NCBI GenBank assembly: GCA_026710565.1
Contig: JAPOQV010000132.1
Location: 1-21,281 of the forward strand
DNA: 21,281 nucleotides
From: Spirochaetaceae bacterium
Lineage (GTDB): Bacteria; Spirochaetota; Spirochaetia; SZUA-6; Bin103
Direction of reading: 5' to 3'
Shown here: positions 5,499 to 13,107 of the stretch, piece by piece
How the letters are laid out: every line of letters begins with the position of its first letter
Numbering within the stretch: the first letter of the stretch is position 1
The notes under the pieces: generated by a model
Seen by the model: only the letters and a program-made list of their open reading frames with translations
Told to the model about the DNA's origin: nothing
Databases searched by the model: none
Made by a program: the position numbers and the translations under genes

Positions 5499-6962
5499 TT
5501 ACGGAGGGGGCGTCGCGGCCGACAACTCCCGTGCCGTTTCGACGATGCGGGTCCAGGCCGCCTCGACGTGCTCGTGGCGGGTCGCGGGAGAGCCGACCGC
5601 GAGGCGAAGCACGAACCGATCGTCGAGCATTGTATGTGTCAGGTAGAGGGCGCCCGATTCGTTGAGCCGGTTCATCAGGGATTCGTTGAACGCGTCGCCC
5701 GCGCGGTGGCGGAAGCACACCAGCCCCACCGACAGGGGCGCGGCCAGCTCGAAGTCGGCGCTCCGCTCCACCTGCGCGGCGAACCATTCGGCGTGGGCGA
5801 TGCTCGCGCGGACGTGGGCGCGCAGACCCTCCGCGCCGTAGTGGCGGATGACGAACCAGAGCTTGAGGGCGCGGAAGCGGCGGCCGAGCGGCACGTGCCA
5901 GTCGCGGTAGTCGATGACCTGGCCGGATTCGGTCGCCTGGTTGCGCAGGTACTCGGGCAGGACGCTCAGCGCGTCGATCAGCGCGGCGCGGTCGGCGACC
6001 CAGAAGGCGCTGCAGTCGAAGTTGGTGAGCAGCCACTTGTGAGGGTTGAAGATGTAGCTGTCCGCGTGCTCGAGCCCGTCGATGAGGCCGCGGTGCTCGG
6101 GGCAGATGGTGGCGCTGCCCGCGTGGGCGGCATCGACGTGCAGCCAGACCCGCTCGCGGCGGCAGAGGGCGCCGACGGCGCGCACAGGGTCCACGGCGCC
6201 GGACGAGGTGGTGCCGACGGTGGCGCAGACCATCGCGGGGACGGCGCCGGCGTCCCGGTCCGCGGCGATGGCCGCCTGCAGCGCGTCGGCGCGCATGGCA
6301 TGACGGCCGTCGGTGTCGACCTGGCGCAGGTCGTCGCGCCCCAGGCCGGCGATCTTCACCGCTTTCTCGATCGAGGAGTGGGCGTGGCGGGAGGTGTAGA
6401 CGGTCAGCCGCTGGCGCGGTGAACCGTGGCCGGCGCCGTGTTCGTTGACGGCGCCGCCGCTGGCGCGTTCGCGCGCCGCGAGCAGGGCGGTGAGCGTGCT
6501 GCTCGACGCGCTGTCCTGGATGACGCCGCCGCCGGCCGTGCTCGACCGGAACCGATCAGGGAGCCCCAGCAGGTCGACCAGCCAGTCGAGCACGTGGGTC
6601 TCCAGCTCCGTGCAGGCGGGGCTGGTCGCCCACAGCATGCCCTGCACGCCGAGGCCGGAGGAGAGCAGGTCGCCGAGGATCGCCGGACCGGAGGCGTTGG
6701 CCGGGAAGTAGGCGAAGAAACTCGGCGACTGCCAGTGCGTGATGCCGGGCATGATGATCCGGTCGACGTCGCGCAGTACGTCCGCGAAGGGCTCGCCGTG
6801 CTCGGGGGCCTTTCGGGGCAGGAGCGCGCGCACCGATCCGGGGGCGGCGCGTGAGAGGACGGGGTAGTCTTCGATTTCCTCCATGTAGCGGGCGATGCGT
6901 TCGATCATCTCGGCGCCGCAGCGCCGGAACTCGTCCGGCGTCATGTGTCCGGGGTCGTCCAT
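5499..6962 (-). CDS. Pyridoxal-dependent aromatic-L-amino-acid decarboxylase-type enzyme
   Basis: A 487-residue group II PLP decarboxylase, the family of aromatic-L-amino-acid and tyrosine decarboxylases. The N-terminal swap domain has GITHWQSPSFFAYFPAN and ATSPACTELE. PLP contacts are all present: His195 in SRHAHSSIEKA (ring stacking), Asp277 in HVDAAHAGSA and the Schiff-base Lys309 in NPHKW. Tyr338 in LPEYLRN matches the mobile-loop Tyr332 of human DDC, whose change to Phe marks the aldehyde synthases, so decarboxylation is the expected reaction. The usual HVDAAYAG reads HVDAAHAG here. ATG 6962 gives the family N-terminus. It ends the minus-strand cluster, 12 bases after the unknown gene. 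Substrate (tryptophan, tyrosine, DOPA or phenylalanine) cannot be told. A 260-bp copy lies at 364-625. Confidence 0.92.
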   Translation of the reverse strand: MDDPGHMTPDEFRRCGAEMIERIARYMEEIEDYPVLSRAAPGSVRALLPRKAPEHGEPFADVLRDVDRIIMPGITHWQSPSFFAYFPANASGPAILGDLLSSGLGVQGMLWATSPACTELETHVLDWLVDLLGLPDRFRSSTAGGGVIQDSASSSTLTALLAARERASGGAVNEHGAGHGSPRQRLTVYTSRHAHSSIEKAVKIAGLGRDDLRQVDTDGRHAMRADALQAAIAADRDAGAVPAMVCATVGTTSSGAVDPVRAVGALCRRERVWLHVDAAHAGSATICPEHRGLIDGLEHADSYIFNPHKWLLTNFDCSAFWVADRAALIDALSVLPEYLRNQATESGQVIDYRDWHVPLGRRFRALKLWFVIRHYGAEGLRAHVRASIAHAEWFAAQVERSADFELAAPLSVGLVCFRHRAGDAFNESLMNRLNESGALYLTHTMLDDRFVLRLAVGSPATRHEHVEAAWTRIVETARELSAATPPP

Positions 6963-6974
6963 GAGCTTTCCGGC

Positions 6975-7595
6975 CTACTCTGGCGTGATGAAGGTCTCGG
7001 CGAGGGCGACCACGCAGGAGCTGCGGTCGCCGCGGCCGATGACCGGCCGCCAGCGGCCGTCCGCGTAGGGGGCGCCGGGGACGCGGGCGCCGTTCGCGTG
7101 GATCTCGGCCTCGCGGGCGAACAGCAGCACGTTGAACAGGGAGCGCTGCGCGTACACCGCCGGGTCGTCGCCGCGATAGGAGACGACGGGCGTCTCGAAC
7201 GTACGCCAGCGAACCTGCAGGTCCAGGTCGGGGCTCTGGATGGACCAGGAGCGCTCGTCCCCGGCGCGGTCGCCGCGGGTGAGCTCCGCGTCAAAGACGG
7301 GCGGATCCTGGCCGAACGGCCCGCCGAGGCCCCCGCCCCAGGCGTCGTGCACCCAGGCGGCAAGTGCGCGATTGTCGGTGAACACGCCCAGCACGCGCGG
7401 GGCGTCCTCGCCTCGGATCGACACGTAGGCGACCACCCCCTCGCCTTCGGGGCTCGCATGCGTGTGGTAGAGGCTGACGCGGGCGGTCTCGCCTTTCTCC
7501 TCGCCCTGCAGGCCACACACCCAGTGCTCGCCGACCCAGCGGAGGGTGCCGCCGAACACGCGCGACCGCACGGACTGCCCCGGGATGGTGCTCAA
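6975..7595 (-). CDS. Conserved-looking protein of unknown function, 206 aa
   Basis: The protein reads as soluble, Trp- and Gly-rich and mostly beta (FGGTLRWVGEHWVCGLQGEE, GVVAYVSIRGEDAPRVLGVF, then DLDLQVRWRTFETPVVSYRG), with no signal peptide or membrane segment. I do not recognise the family; a lipocalin-like or other beta-barrel fold is possible but not shown. The start is a TTG at 7595 whose TTGA overlaps the stop of the upstream regulator gene, implying translational coupling. A later start cannot be excluded. The decarboxylase starts 12 bases after its stop, so the two are very likely cotranscribed. The neighbourhood suggests an accessory to amine or amino acid metabolism, but that is inference from position only. 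Confidence 0.7.
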   Translation of the reverse strand: MSTIPGQSVRSRVFGGTLRWVGEHWVCGLQGEEKGETARVSLYHTHASPEGEGVVAYVSIRGEDAPRVLGVFTDNRALAAWVHDAWGGGLGGPFGQDPPVFDAELTRGDRAGDERSWSIQSPDLDLQVRWRTFETPVVSYRGDDPAVYAQRSLFNVLLFAREAEIHANGARVPGAPYADGRWRPVIGRGDRSSCVVALAETFITPE

Positions 7596-7963
7596 ATCAG
7601 GTCGTCGATCGTCACGTCGAGCGCGATGGAAATGCGTTTCATCGCGTTGATCGATCCGGGCTTCTTCCCGTTCTCGATATCCGACAGATAGGAGTTGGCA
7701 ATGCCGGCGGCGGTAGCGAGCTCGCCGGCTCTCATATCGCGATACTCGCGCCAGACGCGGACGGGATGCTCGCCGTCGGCGATTCTCTTGACCAGCGTAA
7801 ACGGCACGAGTTCCTCGTCGGGATCTTCGAGGACCCGTTTCATGATCGCGGAATCCATGGCGTCTTCGTTGACGGCGTCTCGCAACGCTTCGTACTCCGC
7901 GAGCGGAACAACGGCATAATCCTCGCCGGCGAGCGTAACAGTCTGGATTGGGGTGTCACTCAT
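7592..7963 (-). CDS. HTH (XRE) antitoxin-like regulator with Phd/YefM-like N-terminus
   Basis: A 123-residue protein. The first 60 residues resemble prevent-host-death antitoxins (IQTVTLAGEDYAVVPLAEYE, ALRDAVNEDAMDSAIMKRVL). Residues about 70-123 form a clear XRE-type helix-turn-helix (REYRDMRAGELATAAGIANS, YLSDIENGKKPGSINAMKRI, SIALDVTIDDL). Such hybrids usually repress a RelE/ParE-type toxin operon by binding its promoter. Here no toxin gene is adjacent: the M81 peptidase ends 24 bases upstream and the unknown 206-aa gene starts within its stop. It is therefore an orphan antitoxin or a co-opted regulator of its own operon. ATG 7963 is clear, with no strong Shine-Dalgarno. Confidence 0.85.
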   Translation of the reverse strand: MSDTPIQTVTLAGEDYAVVPLAEYEALRDAVNEDAMDSAIMKRVLEDPDEELVPFTLVKRIADGEHPVRVWREYRDMRAGELATAAGIANSYLSDIENGKKPGSINAMKRISIALDVTIDDLI

Positions 7964-7987
7964 CGGTATGCGACTGAGCCTTCCGAC

Positions 7988-9481
7988 TCAGAGGTTTCGC
8001 GTGAATGAGCGCTCCGGAAGCGGGTCGAGCGGGTAGATGGGGCGGGGCAGGTGCTTCCAGTCGAGCTCGCGCAGCCCGGACTGGGTGGCGCCTGGCGTGT
8101 CGGCGCGGATCACGCGGGAGATCCACGGGCGGTAGTACTGCCAGTTGCTGGCCGTCTTCACCACGACGATCCCGGCGTCTCCGACTTCGACGCCGAAGTG
8201 CTCGTAGACCGAGGGGCGGTTGCCGCCGATGCCGGTGCGCTCGCTGACCACGACATGGACGGAGCCGCTGCGCAGCAGGCAGGCGGTGCCCATGTCGAAG
8301 GAGGTGATCGCCTGCACCGGAACCTCGATGAGGCCGCCGCCCACGGCCACCACCTCCGCGTCGATCTCCACCGGGCTCCCGAAGTGGGGGTCCAGCCGGC
8401 GGCCGATCGGCCCGCGCACGGACCCGCCGGCACCGGCACGGGCGGCCTGCCTGGCCATCACCGGATCGACGATCGGCACCAGGGCCATCTGTGACGGCCG
8501 CTGCCGGAGCAGCTCGGCCAGCAGGGTCGTGCTGTCGCCGGGCGCGCCGCCCCAGACGCTGTCACCGGTGTCGGACAGCACGATCAGGCCGCGGTCAGCG
8601 GCGATCGCCTGCGCCACGGCCTCCGCCGGGCTGATGCTGTCCTGCGTCAGGAACGCGTCGCGCAGCTCCCAGGCCAGGTCGGCCAGCTCGGCGGCCAGCC
8701 GCTCGGCCAGCCCGCGGTCGCCGTCGGTGACGACCGCGCAGGCCCAGCCGCCCTCGGGGATGTCCATCCACGGCTGCATGGGAAAGGTGGAGGCGGAGGC
8801 GACGCCGGGCAGCCGCTCCATCGCCCGCGCGCGGTCGAACCAGGTCTTCATCGGGCCGGCCGCGGTCAGGAACTGCTCCTGGTGGGTGATGAGCGGGATC
8901 TTCCGCCACGCGATCGTGGGGTTCAGCTCGCCGCGCAGGATGGGCATGAGCAGGCGGGCGGCGAGCCGCCCGGTGTCGCGCATGGTGTGCGGCTGCGTGC
9001 GGTGCGCTACCAGCGCGTCGCAGCCTTCGGCCATGCGCTGCGTGAGGTTGGCGTGATGGTCGAGGGACAGCACGATGGGCGTGTCCGGGCCGACGGCGCC
9101 GCGGACCAGCGCCTGCAGGCGCCCCTCGACGTCGGGCTCGTCCAGGGCCACGGCGGCGCCGTGCAGGGCCAGGTAGACGGCGTCGAGCGGGGCCGCGGCG
9201 CGGATGCCGGCGACGATGCGCTCCTCGAACCAGGCGCGGGTTGCGGGCGTGAGCGGCCCGTGCGCGCCGGCCGTGGCGTGGATGACCGGGCACGGCTCCC
9301 AGTCGAAACCGGCCGCTTCGAGCTCGTGCAGGAAGCCGCCGATCTCGTGGTTGGAGCGGTTCTCCAGCACGGTGGGACCCTCGGCCAGCCCGTACGCCCG
9401 GAAGGTGTCGAGGGTCGTCCGCTGCGCCGTGAAAGTGCTGGTCTCCTGGGTGTAGGCGACGATCGCCACGCGCGGTCTCAT
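7988..9481 (-). CDS. M81 family metallopeptidase (MlrC/microcystinase C family)
   Basis: A 497-residue zinc enzyme with the DUF1485 N-terminal part and the MlrC C-terminal domain. The family prototype cleaves the linear tetrapeptide product of microcystin breakdown; most relatives have unknown substrates. Family marks include the N-terminal VAIVAYTQETSTFTAQRTTL, VYLALHGAAV and the zinc site SLDHHANLTQ plus AHRTQPHTMRDTG. Asp141, His143 and His165 are each 26 residues below the ligands I recall for Sphingomonas MlrC (Asp167, His169, His191), so the metal site looks complete. The C-terminal domain begins near GLIVLSDTGDSVWGGAPGDS and ends LDPLPERSFTRNL. No signal peptide. Its ATG overlaps the VapC stop by four bases. 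Confidence 0.92.
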   Translation of the reverse strand: MRPRVAIVAYTQETSTFTAQRTTLDTFRAYGLAEGPTVLENRSNHEIGGFLHELEAAGFDWEPCPVIHATAGAHGPLTPATRAWFEERIVAGIRAAAPLDAVYLALHGAAVALDEPDVEGRLQALVRGAVGPDTPIVLSLDHHANLTQRMAEGCDALVAHRTQPHTMRDTGRLAARLLMPILRGELNPTIAWRKIPLITHQEQFLTAAGPMKTWFDRARAMERLPGVASASTFPMQPWMDIPEGGWACAVVTDGDRGLAERLAAELADLAWELRDAFLTQDSISPAEAVAQAIAADRGLIVLSDTGDSVWGGAPGDSTTLLAELLRQRPSQMALVPIVDPVMARQAARAGAGGSVRGPIGRRLDPHFGSPVEIDAEVVAVGGGLIEVPVQAITSFDMGTACLLRSGSVHVVVSERTGIGGNRPSVYEHFGVEVGDAGIVVVKTASNWQYYRPWISRVIRADTPGATQSGLRELDWKHLPRPIYPLDPLPERSFTRNL

Positions 9482-9852
9482 GCGTGCGCCACGGGAATGG
9501 CGATGCCCAGTTGCCGCGCGCAGCGGGCGAGCCTGGAGTCGTAGGTGGCGAGCGGGGCATCCGCATCGCGAGCCGTCACCAACAAGGCTGAATCGACCCA
9601 GCCCACCCCCTTGCCGGAAAGGCCGCTGCGCCGAATGAAGTCACAGATCTCGCCTGGTGTGGCGACGTCGCACCATGCCAGCGAGTGCATCAGCGTATCG
9701 TTCGCGGTGGAGAGACCGCCCAGGAGCAACTCACCGAAGACGAACGGGTGCACCATGGCTTCGCCGCTTGCGATCCACGGTCGTGCCACGAGGCCCTGCC
9801 GCTCGCCGCGAAAGAACCTCAGCCACACACCGGTATCGATCAGGACACTCAC
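9478..9852 (-). CDS. vapC: VapC-type PIN-domain ribonuclease toxin
   Basis: A 124-residue PIN-domain protein, expected to be an Mg-dependent endoribonuclease toxin held inactive by the antitoxin encoded just upstream. The four acidic residues are in place: Asp6 in VLIDTGVWL, Glu41 in FGELLLGG, Asp87 in GWVDSALL and Asp105 in ATYDSRL. Its start overlaps the antitoxin stop by four bases (ATGA). Its own stop overlaps the start of the M81 peptidase gene by four bases, so toxin and peptidase are translationally linked, which is unusual for a TA pair. Confidence 0.9.
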   Translation of the reverse strand: MSVLIDTGVWLRFFRGERQGLVARPWIASGEAMVHPFVFGELLLGGLSTANDTLMHSLAWCDVATPGEICDFIRRSGLSGKGVGWVDSALLVTARDADAPLATYDSRLARCARQLGIAIPVAHA

Positions 9853-10052
9853 AGGTCGTCGCGTTCCGGCCGCCTGCGGGGCACGGCCTTCAGGTCTGGC
9901 TGAGAACCGAACGCCTCACTCAAGCTTCGGCGCGCATGGGCGTTGATCAGCTCCCGCAAGCCCATCTCCAGTATCGCGGTCTTGGTCTTTCCGGCGTGGA
10001 TGGCCATGGCGCGCTGCACGAGCTCATCGTCCAGATTGATCGTCGTCTTCAT
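9849..10052 (-). CDS. vapB: VapB-type ribbon-helix-helix antitoxin
   Basis: A 67-residue antitoxin. The N-terminus MKTTINLDDELVQRAMAIHA is the ribbon plus first helix, and GKTKTAILEMGLRELINAHA the second helix. A basic, disordered tail (RRRPERDDL) would bind the toxin. The dimer should neutralise VapC and repress its own promoter. A promoter with an overlapping inverted repeat lies upstream at 10100-10134. A 4-bp overlap joins it to vapC. Confidence 0.9.
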   Translation of the reverse strand: MKTTINLDDELVQRAMAIHAGKTKTAILEMGLRELINAHARRSLSEAFGSQPDLKAVPRRRPERDDL

Positions 10053-10099
10053 AGGTATATTCCATTCATGATCATCAACACCAAATTATCTTCGTTAGC

Positions 10100-10134
10100 C
10101 ATACGAACATGGACGCATGTATGGTGCCTGTCAA
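10100..10134 (-). promoter_or_regulatory. Likely vapBC promoter and operator
   Basis: On the minus strand TTGACA (10134-10129) is a perfect -35 box; 17 bases on, CATGTT (10111-10106) is a weak -10. An imperfect inverted repeat, CATAC (10100-10104) against GTATG (10119-10123) with inner CATG/CATG, covers the -10 region, as expected for an operator bound by the antitoxin. Confidence 0.45.
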
Positions 10135-10164
10135 CACACGTGGGTTGGCGTCCCGCCTCGGCGG

Positions 10165-11355
10165 TCAGCCGTCCCCGCCGGCAGCGTCGGCGCGGCGGCG
10201 CTGCTCGGCCGGCTCGGGGAGGAGGGCGAACCCCACGCCGCCGGCCAGGCCCAGGACGCCGACGGCCAGCGCGCTGCCGGCCAGGCCGAGTGCGGCCGCT
10301 GCCACGCCGGCGACGGTCGGCCCCAGCACGCTGCCGATGTCGCTGATCAGCCGCCAGAGGCCCAGGAACTGTCCGGAACGGCCGGGCGGCGCCAGGTCGG
10401 CCCCGTAGGTCATGTTGATGCCGCTGCCCAGGCCGTTGCCGACGGCGCCGATCAGGCCGACGGCCAGCAGCGCCGCGAACGACCCGGTCAGCGGCGTGGC
10501 CGCCAGCCCCACGGTGAGCAGCAGCGTCGCGGGGGCGGAGGCGAAGCGGCGGCCGAAGCGGTCCATCACCATGCCGGCCGGCAGGAACATCAGGATCTCC
10601 ATGCCGGCGGTCAGTCCCGCCACCAGGCCGATCTCCACGACGTTGAGGCCGATGTGGGCGCCCCACAGCGGCACGATCACCCGCCGGGAGGCGCGCAGCA
10701 CGGAGAGCGCGACCATGGCCGCGCCGGCCGTCGTCAGGATGCGCCGTCCGCTGCGCAGCTCGCTCCAGAGGCCGCCGAGGGCGCCGCCGCGCCGGCCGGC
10801 GGCGGGGGCGATCCCCTGCGGGGGAAAGGACGGCATCAGGCGCATCATCAGCGCCGACGCGGCGAGCGCCAGCACGACCGGGACCACGAAGATCGCCTGC
10901 AGGCCGAACCGGTCGCCGATGAAGCCGCCGGCGATCGGTCCGATCAGGCTGCCGATGCGGGTGACGCCGCCGGTGGTGGCCAGTGCGCGGCCCCGCAACT
11001 GCGGCGATGCGGCGCGGCTCATCCAGGCCAGGCGCGCCAGCATCCACGCGCCGTGGCATGCGCCGATGCCCAGCAGCAGCGCTCCGAATGCCGGCGCGGC
11101 GTCGACCAGGGCGATGCCGGCGCAGCAGCCGGCCAGCGCCACGCCGGCGGAGGCCTGCAGCCGCTTCTCCCCGAAGCGCGCGCAGGCCAGGCCGATCGGC
11201 ACGGCGATGATCATGCCGCCCAGGCCGTGCAGGGCGAAGGCGGCGCCGGCGCCGGCGAACCCCGCGCCCAGCTCCACCGCCATCAGCGGGATGAACGGGA
11301 AGATCGCGGCGACGCCCGCCGACTCCAGCAGCACCGGCAGGAACACCGGCAGCAT
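10165..11355 (-). CDS. Major facilitator superfamily transporter
   Basis: A 396-residue membrane protein with about twelve hydrophobic helices in two halves, starting MLPVFLPVLLESAGVAAIFP. Motif A-like cytoplasmic loops are visible: FIGDRFGLQ in the first half and MDRFGRRFAS in the second. The family exchanges small molecules across the inner membrane using the proton gradient, and this drug-exporter-like layout suggests efflux. The first usable start is ATG 11355; the frame is open upstream but only through the aminotransferase gene, with no start codon between. It follows the aminotransferase by 50 bases on the same strand, so the two may share a transcript. A GC-rich tail (EPAEQRRRADAAGGDG) ends it. 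Substrate cannot be told. Confidence 0.85.
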   Translation of the reverse strand: MLPVFLPVLLESAGVAAIFPFIPLMAVELGAGFAGAGAAFALHGLGGMIIAVPIGLACARFGEKRLQASAGVALAGCCAGIALVDAAPAFGALLLGIGACHGAWMLARLAWMSRAASPQLRGRALATTGGVTRIGSLIGPIAGGFIGDRFGLQAIFVVPVVLALAASALMMRLMPSFPPQGIAPAAGRRGGALGGLWSELRSGRRILTTAGAAMVALSVLRASRRVIVPLWGAHIGLNVVEIGLVAGLTAGMEILMFLPAGMVMDRFGRRFASAPATLLLTVGLAATPLTGSFAALLAVGLIGAVGNGLGSGINMTYGADLAPPGRSGQFLGLWRLISDIGSVLGPTVAGVAAAALGLAGSALAVGVLGLAGGVGFALLPEPAEQRRRADAAGGDG

Positions 11356-11405
11356 CAGCCCGCGCAGGGTGGCGGAGCCGGGAACGGCCTGCGAGCCTTC
11401 GCGGC

Positions 11406-12758
11406 TCAGCGGAGGACCTCGTCCGCCTTCATCTGCCGGAGGGCATCCTCCACCGCCGCGACGGTGTGGTCGATCTGCGCGTCGGTGTGGACGGCGCTGA
11501 CGATGAACGCGCCGCCGATCGCGTCGACGCCGCGGTTGAGCAGCGCCCGTTTGAACGGCTCGCTGTAGCGCGGCGCGCGCCCGTCGGCGACCGCCTCCCG
11601 CGGAGCCGTGCACAGCTCGGGGTCGCCGTCATAAGTGGTGCCGAACACGAACCACACCATGGACGCGCGCTGGTGGCAGAAACAGGTCACGCCGGCGGCG
11701 GCGATCGCGCCGTCGATGCCCTGCCGCAGGCGGCGCGCGGCGCGCTCGGCGGCGTCGTTGGCGGCGCCGTCGGCGATGAGCTCCAGGCAGCGCGTGCCGG
11801 CCGCGGCGCTCAGGGGGTTGGCGTTGAAGGTGCCGGGGTGGCCGATGCGCCGGCGGGCGTCGACGTCCGGCGGGAAGGACAGGATGTTGAGCAGGTCCGT
11901 GCGCCCGCCGACCGCGCCGCCGGGCAGGCCGCCGGCCAGGATCTTGGCCAGCGTGGTCAGGTCGGGACGGACGCCGTAGCGCTCTTGCGCGCCGCCCCGG
12001 GAGACGCGGAAGCCGGTGACCACCTCGTCGAAGATGAGCAGCACGTCACGCCGCGCGGTGATCTCGCGCAGTTGGCCCAGGAGGTCCGGGTGCACGCCGT
12101 AGTAGCCCATGGCCCCGCCCGTGGGCTCCAGCATCACCGCGGCCACGTCGCCCGCGGCCAGCGTGCCGTCGACCGCCTCCGGGTCGGCCTCCGGCAGTAC
12201 CGTGACCGTGGAGCGGGTCGCGTCCGGGATGCCGGTCGCCGGGTAGCGGCCGGAGCCGCCGGCGACGTAATCGTGCCAGCCGTGGAAGTGGTCGGCGAAG
12301 GTGACGATGCGGTCGCGTCCCGTGCAGGCGCGGGCGATGCGGATCGCCATCATCGACGCCTCGGTGCCGGAGCTGTGGAAGCGGATGCGCTCGACCGACG
12401 GCATCAGCGCCCGCACCGCGCGTGCCCAGGCGATCTCCTGCTCGGTGTTGGCGCCGAGCTGGGTGCCGTTGGGGAGTTGGGCGGCGGCGGCGGCCACCAC
12501 CTCCGGGTGGCTGTGGCCGAGCAGGAGCGCGCCGTGTCCCATCGCGTAGTCGACGTACTCGCGGCCGTCGACGTCCCACTTCAGGGCGCCGTCGGCGCGG
12601 GTCATGAAGACCGGGAAGGGCAGCAGGCGGCGCACCTCGTGGGTGGCGCCTCCCGGGAACACGTCGAGCGCGTCCCGGTACAGCTCGGCGGAGCGGGGAT
12701 GGAGCGCGACGTACTCGCGCGTGATCGAGTCGGATGCGGTAAGCGTCGGACCAGCCAT
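11406..12758 (-). CDS. Class III PLP aminotransferase, glutamate-1-semialdehyde aminomutase-like
   Basis: A 450-residue fold-type I PLP enzyme close to HemL (glutamate-1-semialdehyde 2,1-aminomutase). Visible blocks are VFPGGATHEVR, GREYVDYAMGHGALLLGHSH, FHSSGTEASMMAIRIARA (phosphate cup), LLIFDEVVTGFRVSRGG with Asp244 binding the pyridine nitrogen, TTLAKILAGGLPGGAVGG with Schiff-base Lys272, and HPGTFNANPLSAAAG. No haem genes adjoin, so it is more likely one of the many HemL paralogues acting on other amino compounds. ATG 12758 fits the family N-terminus; the frame extends 31 codons upstream but that part looks non-coding. The divergent FitA-like gene starts 113 bases away. The MFS gene follows on the same strand, which would fit a substrate-export pair. 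Confidence 0.9.
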   Translation of the reverse strand: MAGPTLTASDSITREYVALHPRSAELYRDALDVFPGGATHEVRRLLPFPVFMTRADGALKWDVDGREYVDYAMGHGALLLGHSHPEVVAAAAAQLPNGTQLGANTEQEIAWARAVRALMPSVERIRFHSSGTEASMMAIRIARACTGRDRIVTFADHFHGWHDYVAGGSGRYPATGIPDATRSTVTVLPEADPEAVDGTLAAGDVAAVMLEPTGGAMGYYGVHPDLLGQLREITARRDVLLIFDEVVTGFRVSRGGAQERYGVRPDLTTLAKILAGGLPGGAVGGRTDLLNILSFPPDVDARRRIGHPGTFNANPLSAAAGTRCLELIADGAANDAAERAARRLRQGIDGAIAAAGVTCFCHQRASMVWFVFGTTYDGDPELCTAPREAVADGRAPRYSEPFKRALLNRGVDAIGGAFIVSAVHTDAQIDHTVAAVEDALRQMKADEVLR

Positions 12759-12835
12759 GGCAGGACGGTAGGCCGATCTGGCTCGGCGGTACAACGAGCC
12801 CGCGGGAGGCGAGGTCTCCCCGTGGCCCGCGGCGC

Positions 12836-12870
12836 TTGCAATATGCTGCAAAACGCATCATATTGATGCG
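12836..12870 (+). promoter_or_regulatory. Promoter and perfect palindromic operator of the FitAB-like pair
   Basis: TTGCAA (12836-12841) and CATATT (12859-12864) are separated by 17 bases and match the -35/-10 consensus at four positions each. CGCATCATATTGATGCG (12854-12870) is a perfect 7+3+7 palindrome covering the -10 and touching the ATG at 12871. A second pair, CAATATG (12839-12845) and CATATTG (12859-12865), lies on top of it. Transcription would start about at the ATG, implying a leaderless mRNA shut off by the antitoxin. Confidence 0.5.
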
Positions 12871-13107
12871 ATGACACGATCGATTACCATTCGCGATGTC
12901 CCCGGCGAGGCGTGCGATGAGCTCAGCGCCCGGGCAGCCGCCAGCGGACGGTCCTTGCAGGCGTATCTGCGCCTGAAGCTCGTCGAGCTGGCGGAGCGCC
13001 CGGACCCCGAAGTGGTGCTGCGCAGGATCGCCGAGCGCGTCGAGCGCACCGGCAGCACGCTCTCGGCCGCCAGCATCCTGCGGCACCGGGATGCCGATCG
13101 GCGATGA
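12871..13107 (+). CDS. FitA/VapB-like ribbon-helix-helix antitoxin
   Basis: A 78-residue antitoxin whose first 45 residues are a FitA-type ribbon-helix-helix: SITIRDVPGEACDELSARAA followed by SGRSLQAYLRLKLVELAE. The C-terminal part (VVLRRIAERVERTGSTLSAA) should wrap the PIN toxin. The pair would bind the palindrome that ends one base before its ATG. No Shine-Dalgarno is possible in that palindrome unless it doubles as one, which supports leaderless translation. Four bases overlap with the toxin gene. Confidence 0.88.
   Translation: MTRSITIRDVPGEACDELSARAAASGRSLQAYLRLKLVELAERPDPEVVLRRIAERVERTGSTLSAASILRHRDADRR

Noticed and set aside
10049..11059. Minus-strand Arg/Pro-rich open frame overlapping the MFS gene
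   Set aside because: It is another frame of the same strand with low-complexity composition; the MFS frame has clear membrane helices and motifs.
11356..11613. N-terminal extension of the MFS frame
   Set aside because: It overlaps the end of the aminotransferase gene and reads as Arg-rich noise. The first sensible start is the ATG at 11355.
11406..12758. True HemL of haem synthesis
   Set aside because: The fold and lysine motif fit, but the divergence in flanking blocks and the lack of any tetrapyrrole gene nearby make a paralogue more likely.
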